Part shown: positions 57,080 through 64,000 of the stretch, one piece after another
How positions within the stretch are numbered: position 1 is the stretch's first letter
Layout of the letters: each line of letters opens with the position of its first letter
From: Paraburkholderia podalyriae
GTDB taxonomy: Bacteria; Pseudomonadota; Gammaproteobacteria; Burkholderiales; Burkholderiaceae
Direction: 5' to 3'
DNA: 64,000 nt
Assembly: GCF_014397785.1 (NCBI RefSeq)
Contig: NZ_VZQQ01000017.1
Location: 62,001-126,000, forward strand
Notes under the pieces: model-generated
The model's database searches: none
What the model saw: only the letters and a program-made list of their open reading frames with translations
Told to the model about the DNA's origin: nothing
Position numbers and translations under genes: made by a program

Positions 57080-59290
57080 TTACCGGGTCGAATCCTGTGA
57101 GCTTGCCGACGGTGCGGCGGCCTGAGCGGCCGGGCCCTGATCGGCTGCTTCGATGAGTTTCGCGCCCAGTGCGGCGCTCACGGCGTCGCGCGTCTGGACG
57201 AACTCCTTCTCGAAGTCTAGCGTCTTGCGTGCGCTCGACATCGCCATCACGACACGCGTGCCGTGGTCCGTATCCTTGAGCCAGAACCACAGACGCCGTT
57301 CGCGAACGTAGAACATCGAAAAGATGCCCAATACGAGAAGCAGGCTGCCAAGATACACGACTTTTTTGCCCGGCGCGCGCGTCAACTGAAATACCGAAGC
57401 TTGCACCTGCTTGAATGAGTCAAGCTGCAAATAGACCGGTGATCCATACAGAAAGCTGTCGGAAATCGCATTAAGCGAACTCTGGATGAAGCGGCTCGTG
57501 TTCGCGTCGGCCGGCGCGGCGGGCTCGCCTTGCTGCTGGCGCGACAGCTGCAACAAGTCCCACGTCACGCCTTCGAGCATACGCAGCAGCAGGCCCGCGG
57601 CCTTTTCCTGCTCACCCTTCGGCACCGACCGGTCGATAAAACCAGCGATCGCCTGGAAACCGCCGAGCCTTTCGCCGTTCTGCAGCTTCATGCCGCTGTC
57701 AGCGCCCGCAAAAAGGGTCAACACGCGCAACGCGCTTTCCTCCAGATGCTGCTGCAACTCCGCATTCGAGCCCGGCACCGAGCGCTGAGCGAACTGACGC
57801 GCGGCGATCGCGCGTTGGTTCGGGTCTTCGAGCGTGGCGCGCAGGTTCATCCATTCCTTGAGCGTGCCGGCGTTGTCGGCGGGAATGCGGAGGTAGCGGA
57901 ACGGGTCGTCGGGATTCACGCGCATGCCGGCCAGGAACATCTTCTCGCCGTTCACGTCGACCGGCAGCATGTAGTTGTTGTACTCGCGCGCCTGGCCATC
58001 CTTGCCGCGAATCTTGTACTGCACCGACGGGCCGACGTTGTGCAGGTCGAGCGGCTTCGAGCTCTTCGCGCCGGAGCCGAGGCGCTCGTCGAACGCTTCC
58101 TTCAGCGAGTGTTGCGCGGTGACCCCGCGCGCATCGTTCTGGCCATTGCCGTTCGAGATGTTTTCGACGTTGATCGCGCGGAAGTCGGTGAATTCGACGC
58201 TCTGGCCATCGGCGAGCGGCGTGGCGGAGCTCAGCGGCGCGCCGCCGCCGATCGTACCGCCAAACGGTGCGGGCTTCGCGCTCGGGCCGGACATCGGGTA
58301 GGCGGTCATCTGCATTTGCGAGCCGCCGTCCTGGAAGCTCGATTGATAGATCGACACGCCGTCGTATTCGAACGGCTTGTTGACCTCGACGCGAGCCGGC
58401 ACACGCGCGCCGGTCTTGTGATCGACCACGACGATGTCGCTCGCGAACAGCTTCGGCATACCGGTCGAGTAGTAATCGACGATGAACTTGTCGAGTTCGA
58501 TCGAAAACGGCAGGTCCTGGATCAGCGAACCGCCGGGCTGATTCAGGATCGCGGTCGACACGTGCTGTCCTTCGGGCACCCACGCGTAGCCGCGGAAAGT
58601 CGGGTTCGATTTCGACAACCGATGCTCGGGCGGAATTTCGTTGATCACTGTGTTCGAGTTGATCGGCGACTTGTCGAACAGCCACATTTGCAGCTTGATC
58701 GGCAGATTGCTGTCGAGCAGGCCGCCGAGGCAGATCACGACGATCGCGAGGTGCGCGGAGATGTAGCCGAGCTTCGTTAGCGCGCCACGCTTCGCGGCGA
58801 TCAGCGTCGCGCCGTCCGAATCGCGCGTGACGAACTTGTAGCCGAGCTTTGCCGATAATTTGGCGAGCACCGCCGCGGTCTGCGCGCGCGTGCCGTGCAC
58901 CGCGAACTCGCCCTTGTGATGGAACGCGCGCAGGCTGCCTTCGCGGACCTTGTCTTTCCAGCTCTTCGCGTCGGCGACCATCTTCGGCGCGTTGCGGATC
59001 ACGCACAGTGACACCGACACCATCAGAAAGCCGAGAATCAGTATGAACCACCACGAGCTGTACACCGTGTAGAGACTCAGCGCGCGGAAGATGTCCGCCC
59101 AGAACGGACCGAACTGGTTGACGTAGTTGGGATACGGATCGTCCTGCGTGAGGACGGTACCGATAATGCTGGCGATCGACAGAATCACGAGCAGCGCAAT
59201 GGCAAAACGCATCGAGCTCATGAGCTCGATGGTGTTGCGCATGACGCGGTTGCCCGACTTCGACTGCAGACCCGACGTGGTAACGCTCAT
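57080..59290 (-). CDS. ccs1: Cytochrome c biogenesis protein Ccs1/ResB
   Basis: 736 residues, ResB family membrane protein with N-terminal helices around 28–50 and 75–100, a third near 185–205, a large periplasmic domain (about 210–640), and a C-terminal helix (VVYLGSLLLVLGIFSMFYV). TQDDPYPNYVNQFGPFW near residue 50 is typical. Pairs with CcsB in System II cytochrome c maturation; the cytochrome c gene upstream (59409–60062) has a terminator between. Confidence 0.95.
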   Translation of the reverse strand: MSVTTSGLQSKSGNRVMRNTIELMSSMRFAIALLVILSIASIIGTVLTQDDPYPNYVNQFGPFWADIFRALSLYTVYSSWWFILILGFLMVSVSLCVIRNAPKMVADAKSWKDKVREGSLRAFHHKGEFAVHGTRAQTAAVLAKLSAKLGYKFVTRDSDGATLIAAKRGALTKLGYISAHLAIVVICLGGLLDSNLPIKLQMWLFDKSPINSNTVINEIPPEHRLSKSNPTFRGYAWVPEGQHVSTAILNQPGGSLIQDLPFSIELDKFIVDYYSTGMPKLFASDIVVVDHKTGARVPARVEVNKPFEYDGVSIYQSSFQDGGSQMQMTAYPMSGPSAKPAPFGGTIGGGAPLSSATPLADGQSVEFTDFRAINVENISNGNGQNDARGVTAQHSLKEAFDERLGSGAKSSKPLDLHNVGPSVQYKIRGKDGQAREYNNYMLPVDVNGEKMFLAGMRVNPDDPFRYLRIPADNAGTLKEWMNLRATLEDPNQRAIAARQFAQRSVPGSNAELQQHLEESALRVLTLFAGADSGMKLQNGERLGGFQAIAGFIDRSVPKGEQEKAAGLLLRMLEGVTWDLLQLSRQQQGEPAAPADANTSRFIQSSLNAISDSFLYGSPVYLQLDSFKQVQASVFQLTRAPGKKVVYLGSLLLVLGIFSMFYVRERRLWFWLKDTDHGTRVVMAMSSARKTLDFEKEFVQTRDAVSAALGAKLIEAADQGPAAQAAAPSASSQDSTR

Positions 59291-59310
59291 TCAAACTCCG
59301 ACTGAACAGC

Positions 59311-59355
59311 AAAAAAGGGTGAAGGGCTGTCGTAGCTACGACACCCTCACCCTTT
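59311..59355 (-). terminator. Intrinsic terminator between the cytochrome c gene and ccs1
   Basis: AAAAGGGTGA(A)GGG…CCCTCACCCTTTT hairpin with a GTAGC tip, pyrimidine-rich on the minus strand (TTTTTT after the stem). It ends the cytochrome c transcript before ccs1. Confidence 0.8.
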
Positions 59356-59408
59356 TCTTGTTTTTCACCGGCCTCGCTGGGCCGGTTGGATTCGCGCGTG
59401 CAAACCGC

Positions 59409-60062
59409 TTAACGCAGGCCCGCGATGTAGTCGGCAACCGCCTTGATCTCGTTGTCCGACAGACGCGATGCTATCGCATGCATCGCGTCGTTGTTATTGC
59501 GAGCGCCCGGACCCTGTGTAAACGCGGTCAACTGCGTCACCAGGTACTCGCCCCACTGCCCCGACAGCCGTGGATACTGAATCGGAATGCCCTGCCCCGT
59601 GGGCCCGTGGCAGGCCGCGCAGGCAGGCACCCCGCGGTCTACAATCCCACCGCGATAGATTTGCTGACCCAGCGCGACGGTGTTCTTGTTGTGCGCATAA
59701 CCTGGCTTGGGCGTCTGCGTCGAGAAGTAAGCCGCGACGTTGATCATGTCCTGATCGGAAAGCGCGGCGGCCATGCCCGCCATGATCGCATTGTTGCGCG
59801 CGGCCTGTTTGGCGGCGGGCTGCGTCTTGAAATCTCTGAGCTGCTTGACGAGATACTCGGGATGCTGGCCCGCCAGCTTCGGGTATGCGCCGCCTGCGCT
59901 GTTGCCATCCGCGCCATGACATGACGCGCATACCTGTACAGCGATTGCCTGCCCCCGATTGATGTCCGGCTTTGCCGGATCTGCTGCTCGTGCCTGAATT
60001 GCCAAACCTGAAAGACCTGCCGTTACATGAAGCACCATCAGAGTCTTGCACAGTCGATTCAT
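59409..60062 (-). CDS. Di-haem cytochrome c (c4 type)
   Basis: 217 residues with a signal peptide (MNRLCKTLMVLHVTAGLSGLAIQARA) cut near residue 26. Two c-type haem sites CASCH and CAACH lie in two repeated ~90-residue halves, each with a distal Met region, as in cytochrome c4. GYAHNKNTVALGQQIYRGG separates the halves. The start at 60062 was chosen because a signal peptide immediately follows. Its maturation would use the neighbouring Ccs1/CcsB proteins. Confidence 0.93.
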   Translation of the reverse strand: MNRLCKTLMVLHVTAGLSGLAIQARAADPAKPDINRGQAIAVQVCASCHGADGNSAGGAYPKLAGQHPEYLVKQLRDFKTQPAAKQAARNNAIMAGMAAALSDQDMINVAAYFSTQTPKPGYAHNKNTVALGQQIYRGGIVDRGVPACAACHGPTGQGIPIQYPRLSGQWGEYLVTQLTAFTQGPGARNNNDAMHAIASRLSDNEIKAVADYIAGLR

Positions 60063-60171
60063 TCGCACACCCTGTCTCGTCTTGTGGGATTTTAGAGGTT
60101 CTGCAAAGTACGACGACGGCGACCGAGTGACCGCCAGGAGCCGCCAAGGCACGTGGGGCGGCCTCCTAAGG

Positions 60172-60199
60172 TTTTCAGTAAACCATCGTATTGTACAAT
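60172..60199 (+). promoter_or_regulatory. Candidate promoter of engB
   Basis: TTTTCA (60172–60177), 16-base spacer, TACAAT (60194–60199) on the plus strand, in the AT-rich part of the 220-base divergent gap; 84 bases to the engB ATG. Confidence 0.4.
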
Positions 60200-60282
60200 A
60201 ACTCGCTAATCGATTAGACGCCAGTCGGGCTTGACCCCGTTCCCGCCGCGGGCTCCGCGGCTTCTCCAATCTGGCTTCCACC

Positions 60283-60936
60283 ATGCCCTTCCTGCTCCAC
60301 GAATCCCGCTTCTATACCACCGTCAATCATCTGCGCGACCTGCCGGCCACCGCGCAGCCCGAGATCGCTTTCGCGGGACGCTCGAACGCAGGCAAGTCGA
60401 CTGCGATCAACGTGCTCTGCAATCAGAAGCGACTTGCGTTCGCGAGCAAGACGCCTGGCCGCACGCAGCACATCAATTATTTTTCAGTCGGCAAGGCAGA
60501 CGAGCCGGCCGCCTATCTGGTCGACCTGCCGGGCTACGGTTATGCGGAAGTGCCAGGAGCGGCGAAGGCGCACTGGGAAGCGCTGCTGTCCACGTATCTT
60601 CAATCGCGCTCGCAACTGCGCGGCATGATCTTGATGATGGATTCGCGCCGCCCGCTGACGGACCTCGATCGACGCATGATCGAGTGGTTCGCGCCGACCG
60701 GGAAGCCGATCCACACGCTGCTCACGAAATGCGACAAATTGACGCGTCAGGAAAGCACGAACGCGTTGCGCACCGCGCAGAAGGGACTAGCCGAATATCG
60801 GGCTGCGGGCTATCGCGGCGAGCTGACCGCGCAGCTCTTTTCGGCGCTCAAGCGAACTGGGCTGGATGAGGCGCACGAGTTGATCGAGAGCTGGCTGATC
60901 CCGGGCGAAGCCGGCGAAACACCGGCCGCCGGTTGA
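60283..60936 (+). CDS. engB: Ribosome-biogenesis GTP-binding protein EngB/YsxC
   Basis: 217-residue GTPase needed for 50S subunit assembly. G1 GRSNAGKST (32–40), G2 TPGRTQ, G3 DLPGYG, G4 TKCDKL are all present. Transcribed away from the cytochrome c gene. The C-terminal EAGETPAAG tail is short and variable. A strong hairpin follows at 61024–61043. Confidence 0.96.
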   Translation: MPFLLHESRFYTTVNHLRDLPATAQPEIAFAGRSNAGKSTAINVLCNQKRLAFASKTPGRTQHINYFSVGKADEPAAYLVDLPGYGYAEVPGAAKAHWEALLSTYLQSRSQLRGMILMMDSRRPLTDLDRRMIEWFAPTGKPIHTLLTKCDKLTRQESTNALRTAQKGLAEYRAAGYRGELTAQLFSALKRTGLDEAHELIESWLIPGEAGETPAAG

Positions 60937-61012
60937 ACGCTTACCGGTGCCGGAATCTGGCAGCGCGCGTGAGACGCCTGTAAAACCCGCATCAAGGCAC
61001 GTTTCCGGCCGC

Positions 61013-61043
61013 CCATAAAAAAACCCGCCGCTTGAACGGCGGG
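61013..61043 (-). terminator. Hairpin with T-tract on the strand opposite to engB and hemB
   Basis: CCCGCCG (61024–61030) pairs with CGGCGGG (61037–61043). On the minus strand seven T follow; on the plus strand (engB and hemB) there is no T-run. It would terminate antisense transcription, or only slow engB transcripts. Confidence 0.6.
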
Positions 61044-61213
61044 TCAAACAGCCTAATCGAAAAACGACAGGCACCCGCTCAGGGAGGAGAAGCGGGGAGG
61101 TCAGCGCTAGGCGCCTTGCTCGATCGGTATGATATACCATTGTCTCGAAAAGTTTCCGGGAGCGGGGGCAGGCCCATGTGTCCACTCCACCTATCCACGA
61201 TCTTCGATTCGAT

Positions 61214-62212
61214 ATGAGCTTCTACCCGCACTACCGTCCGCGCCGCATGCGCCGTGACGACTTCTCGCGTCGATTGATGCGAGAGAACATTCTCACCACT
61301 AGTGATCTGATTTACCCCGTCTTCATCGTCGAGGGGACCAACGAGCGGCAGGCCGTGCCGTCGATGCCGGGCGTTGAGCGCGTGTCGGTCGATCTGCTGA
61401 TGGGCGTTGCCGAGCAGTGCGTCGAACTCGGTGTGCCGGTTTTGTCGCTGTTTCCCGCAATCGAGTCCTCGCTGAAAACGCCCGAAGGCCGAGAAGCGGC
61501 CAATCCGGCGGGCCTGATCCCGCGCGCGGTGCGTGAGCTGAAGAAGAATTTCCCAGAGCTCGGCGTGCTCACCGACGTCGCGCTCGATCCCTACACGAGC
61601 CACGGTCAGGACGGCGTGCTCGACGAAGCCGGCTACGTGATCAACGACGAAACCGTCGAGATACTCGTCGAGCAGGCGCGTGCGCAGGCGGAAGCCGGCG
61701 TCGACATCGTCGCGCCGTCGGACATGATGGACGGCCGCATCGGCGCGATCCGCGAAATGCTCGAGAGCGAGGATCACATCCACACGCGCATCATGGCGTA
61801 CGCGGCAAAGTACGCTTCAGCGTTTTACGGCCCGTTCCGCGATGCCGTCGGTTCCGCGACGAACCTCGGCAAGAGCAACAAGATGACCTACCAGATGGAC
61901 CCGGCCAATTCGAACGAGGCGCTGCGCGAAGTGCAGGCCGACATCAACGAAGGCGCGGACATGGTGATGGTCAAGCCGGGCATGCCGTATCTGGACATCG
62001 TGCGTCGCGTGAAGGACGAGTTCCAGTTCCCCACCTACGTTTACCAGGTAAGCGGCGAATACGCGATGCTGAAGGCCGCCGCGCAGAACGGCTGGCTGGA
62101 TCACGATAAGGTCATGATGGAATCGCTGCTCGCGTTCAAGCGTGCCGGCGCGGACGGCGTGCTGACGTATTTCGCGCTGGATGCCGCGAAGATCCTGCGT
62201 TCGCAGAAGTGA
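61214..62212 (+). CDS. hemB: Delta-aminolevulinic acid dehydratase HemB
   Basis: Condenses two ALA molecules into porphobilinogen, 332 residues from ATG 61214. Active-site lysines lie in VMVKPGMPYLDI and in a MAYAAKYAS block. The metal site reads DVALDPYTSHGQDGV, with Asp residues rather than the Cys triad, which marks the Mg-dependent, zinc-independent type. An in-frame GTG at 61178 with a GGGGGCAGG-like box offers an alternative start; I took the family length. Confidence 0.95.
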   Translation: MSFYPHYRPRRMRRDDFSRRLMRENILTTSDLIYPVFIVEGTNERQAVPSMPGVERVSVDLLMGVAEQCVELGVPVLSLFPAIESSLKTPEGREAANPAGLIPRAVRELKKNFPELGVLTDVALDPYTSHGQDGVLDEAGYVINDETVEILVEQARAQAEAGVDIVAPSDMMDGRIGAIREMLESEDHIHTRIMAYAAKYASAFYGPFRDAVGSATNLGKSNKMTYQMDPANSNEALREVQADINEGADMVMVKPGMPYLDIVRRVKDEFQFPTYVYQVSGEYAMLKAAAQNGWLDHDKVMMESLLAFKRAGADGVLTYFALDAAKILRSQK

Positions 62213-62246
62213 GCCAGGCGCGGTTTGGCGCCCGGCTGTGAGATAA

Positions 62247-62289
62247 AAAAAACGGAGGCGAACCTCAGGGTTCCGCCTCCGTTTTTTAT
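62247..62289. terminator. Bidirectional terminator between hemB and dsbD
   Basis: AAAACGGAGGCGAACC pairs with GGTTCCGCCTCCGTTTT with one bulged base; A- and T-tracts flank both arms. It serves the convergent hemB and dsbD. Confidence 0.9.
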
Positions 62290-62337
62290 GCTGCTCCTTT
62301 GCACCGCGGCGGACCTGCAAGGCCCTGCGGCGTTCGA

Positions 62338-64000
62338 TTACACGCCAGACGCGCTCGCCCGATCCAAGGTACGCAGAAATTTATTCGCCGATTCGTAGCC
62401 GACCACTCGCAACACTTCCTTACCGCCCTGATCGAAGAAAATAATTCCAGGTGGCCCGAACAGGTTGAAGCGCTTGAGCAGCGCCCGGTCGTCGGTATTG
62501 TTCGCCGTGACGTCGGCGCGCAGCAGCTTCATCTGCTTCAGCTTCGCCCGAACGCGCGGGTCGCTGAACGTGAATTTTTCCATCTCCTTGCAGCTCACGC
62601 ACCAGTCCGCGTAAAAATCGAGCATGGCAGGCTGGGTAGCCGTTTTGACGACCTGATCGAGTTGATCCGCTGAACGTACCGGCGCGAACGTCAAATCGCT
62701 TTGCGACGCCGTTGCGGCCGCGCTGGAGTCATTCTTCGCGATGCTCGCCTGGTTGCCGGCACGAGCCGCGAGCACCGCCAGCGGTCGCAGCGGATCTGAC
62801 GATCCCGCCGCGAGGCCAACGAGAAGCGCGACCGCCCAGACCGCCATCACGACGCCGACCGCCCGCCCGAGCCGGTGCCATATCGAGCCGCCCGCAACCG
62901 ACCTGGAAAACAGGCCGAGCGCAACCGCGGCGATGAGCAGCCAGAGGGCGCTCAACGCCATCGACGCCGCCCCGCCGAGCACCGGCCAAACGATCCACAG
63001 CGCCGCGGCGAGCAGAACGACGCCAAAGAATACTTTTACGCTGTCCATCCACTTGCCCGCGCGCGGCAGCAGCGTACCTGCGCCGAGGCCAATGACCAAC
63101 AGCGGCACCCCGAGCCCGATGCCCATCGAGAACAGCGCCGCGCCGCCGAGCACTGTATTGCCGGTATGCGCGATGAACGCGAGCACCGCAAACAGCGGCG
63201 CGGTCATGCAGGCGCCGACCACCAGCGCCGACAGCGCACCCATCGCGGCGACCGCGGTAAATTTGCCACCCGAGCGTCCCGCTGACGCGCTCGACATGCG
63301 ATCGCGCCAGCGCGGCGGCAGTTCCATATCCACGCCAGCGATCAGGAGCAGCGCGAAAATCGTCAAAAGCCCGCCGAACGAACCGAGCACCCACGGGTTT
63401 TGCAGCCATGCGCCCAGACTCTGCCCGACGAGTGCGGCCACGACACCCAGCACCGTGTATACGAGCGCCATCCCGATTACATACGCGAGCGACAGCGCGA
63501 AACCCCGCCCACGCGTGATGCGCGCCCCCTCACCGATGATGATCGCCGACAGGATCGGAATCATCGGATACGAGCACGGCAGCAGACTCAGGATCGCGCC
63601 CGCTACGAAATAAAGCCCAACGATCGCAAAGAAGCCGCCGCGCTGCAGCAGCGACTGCGCATAGTCGGCGCTGGTCGCGCGTTCGTACCAGAGTTCGTAT
63701 TCAGTGGGGGCGGATTGTTGCGCGGTTGGGGCAGTTGGGGCCGCTGCCGCGCTGCCAGCCGGCTGCAGCGCGTCGCCGCTCACGCGGTACACGCGCTCCA
63801 TCGGGGGATAGCAGATGCCGGCGTCGGCGCAGCCCTGCGACGTCACCGCAAGATCGAACGGTCCGGCAGCCTGCTTGACCGGAATACGAATCGTCAGCTC
63901 GTTGCGATAGGTCTCGACATTCTTGTTGAATGTCTGATCGAACTTCACGTGACCGCCTGGCAGTTGAGGCTCGCCAAGTGTCGCCGTGCCGTTGCGGGCC
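62338..64000 (-). CDS. dsbD: Thiol:disulfide interchange protein DsbD (5' end beyond window)
   Basis: Transfers electrons from cytoplasmic thioredoxin to periplasmic DsbC/DsbG and cytochrome c maturation. The visible part covers ~550 residues: the end of the N-terminal DsbDα domain with CADAGICYPP, eight hydrophobic segments with the redox cysteines SLLPCSYP and GACMTAPL, and a C-terminal thioredoxin-like domain with WCVSC. Frame is open to the right edge without a start, so the beginning lies outside. A Pro/Ala linker lies between the periplasmic domain and the first helix. Confidence 0.93.
   Translation of the reverse strand, partial: ARNGTATLGEPQLPGGHVKFDQTFNKNVETYRNELTIRIPVKQAAGPFDLAVTSQGCADAGICYPPMERVYRVSGDALQPAGSAAAAPTAPTAQQSAPTEYELWYERATSADYAQSLLQRGGFFAIVGLYFVAGAILSLLPCSYPMIPILSAIIIGEGARITRGRGFALSLAYVIGMALVYTVLGVVAALVGQSLGAWLQNPWVLGSFGGLLTIFALLLIAGVDMELPPRWRDRMSSASAGRSGGKFTAVAAMGALSALVVGACMTAPLFAVLAFIAHTGNTVLGGAALFSMGIGLGVPLLVIGLGAGTLLPRAGKWMDSVKVFFGVVLLAAALWIVWPVLGGAASMALSALWLLIAAVALGLFSRSVAGGSIWHRLGRAVGVVMAVWAVALLVGLAAGSSDPLRPLAVLAARAGNQASIAKNDSSAAATASQSDLTFAPVRSADQLDQVVKTATQPAMLDFYADWCVSCKEMEKFTFSDPRVRAKLKQMKLLRADVTANNTDDRALLKRFNLFGPPGIIFFDQGGKEVLRVVGYESANKFLRTLDRASASGV

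Overview
The window comes from a GC-rich betaproteobacterium of the Burkholderiaceae, most likely Paraburkholderia or Burkholderia. The reasons are the protein sequences, the block his–(HIT)–tatABC, the in-operon mlaA, the short-form HisG, System II cytochrome c maturation (Ccs1/CcsB) and the Mg-type HemB. Species cannot be fixed from the sequence alone. Nearly all of it is conserved chromosomal housekeeping DNA. No rRNA, tRNA, CRISPR array, prophage or complete insertion sequence was seen.

Layout. 1–18.1 kb: a long minus-strand run. Read 5'->3' it is the Mla phospholipid-transport operon (mlaF-E-D-A-C-B), a YadGH-like ABC exporter, an ibaG/BolA gene, murA, the histidine genes hisG-D-C-B-H-A-F-I-E, a DUF4870-like membrane protein, a HIT hydrolase and tatA-B-C (tatC cut by the left edge). 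18.2–22.0 kb: the thiamine operon thiO-S-G-E behind a TPP riboswitch. 22.4–24.2 kb: an SbmA/YddA-type ABC transporter followed by a decayed SDR gene. 24.5–32.3 kb: the only accessory-looking stretch. It holds two secreted proteins of unknown function, two paralogous OmpR-type regulators (one with an EnvZ-like kinase), a small operon ending in an orphan flgH-like gene, and a Tat-exported phosphatase-like lipoprotein lacking its catalytic cysteine.

32.6–38.9 kb: glutamate synthase gltBD. 39.2–39.9 kb: a RAYT-type transposase homologue that has lost its HUH histidines and nucleophilic tyrosine, beside two GC-rich palindromes. 40.1–41.6 kb: ompW and a DUF883/ElaB protein. 41.7–49.1 kb: dgt, aroB, aroK and the type IV pilus genes pilM-N-(O/P fusion)-Q, all minus strand. 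49.4–53.8 kb: mrcA (PBP1A), cyaY, an LptM-like lipoprotein and lysA. 53.9–55.7 kb: msrPQ. 55.9–60.1 kb: ccsB, ccs1 and a di-haem cytochrome c. 60.3–64 kb: engB, hemB and dsbD (cut by the right edge).

Themes. Envelope biogenesis dominates: Mla, MurA, PBP1A, PilMNOPQ, LptM, Tat and DsbD. Tat has likely clients inside the window (MsrP and the phosphatase-like lipoprotein). Ccs1/CcsB, HemB, DsbD and the cytochrome c form a haem/thiol theme. No previously undescribed multi-gene system is convincingly present. The best leads are the catalytically stripped RAYT with its adjacent palindromes, the Cys-to-Ser phosphatase-like lipoprotein, the PilO–PilP fusion, the ThiE N-terminal extension, and the orphan flgH operon between two paralogous response regulators.
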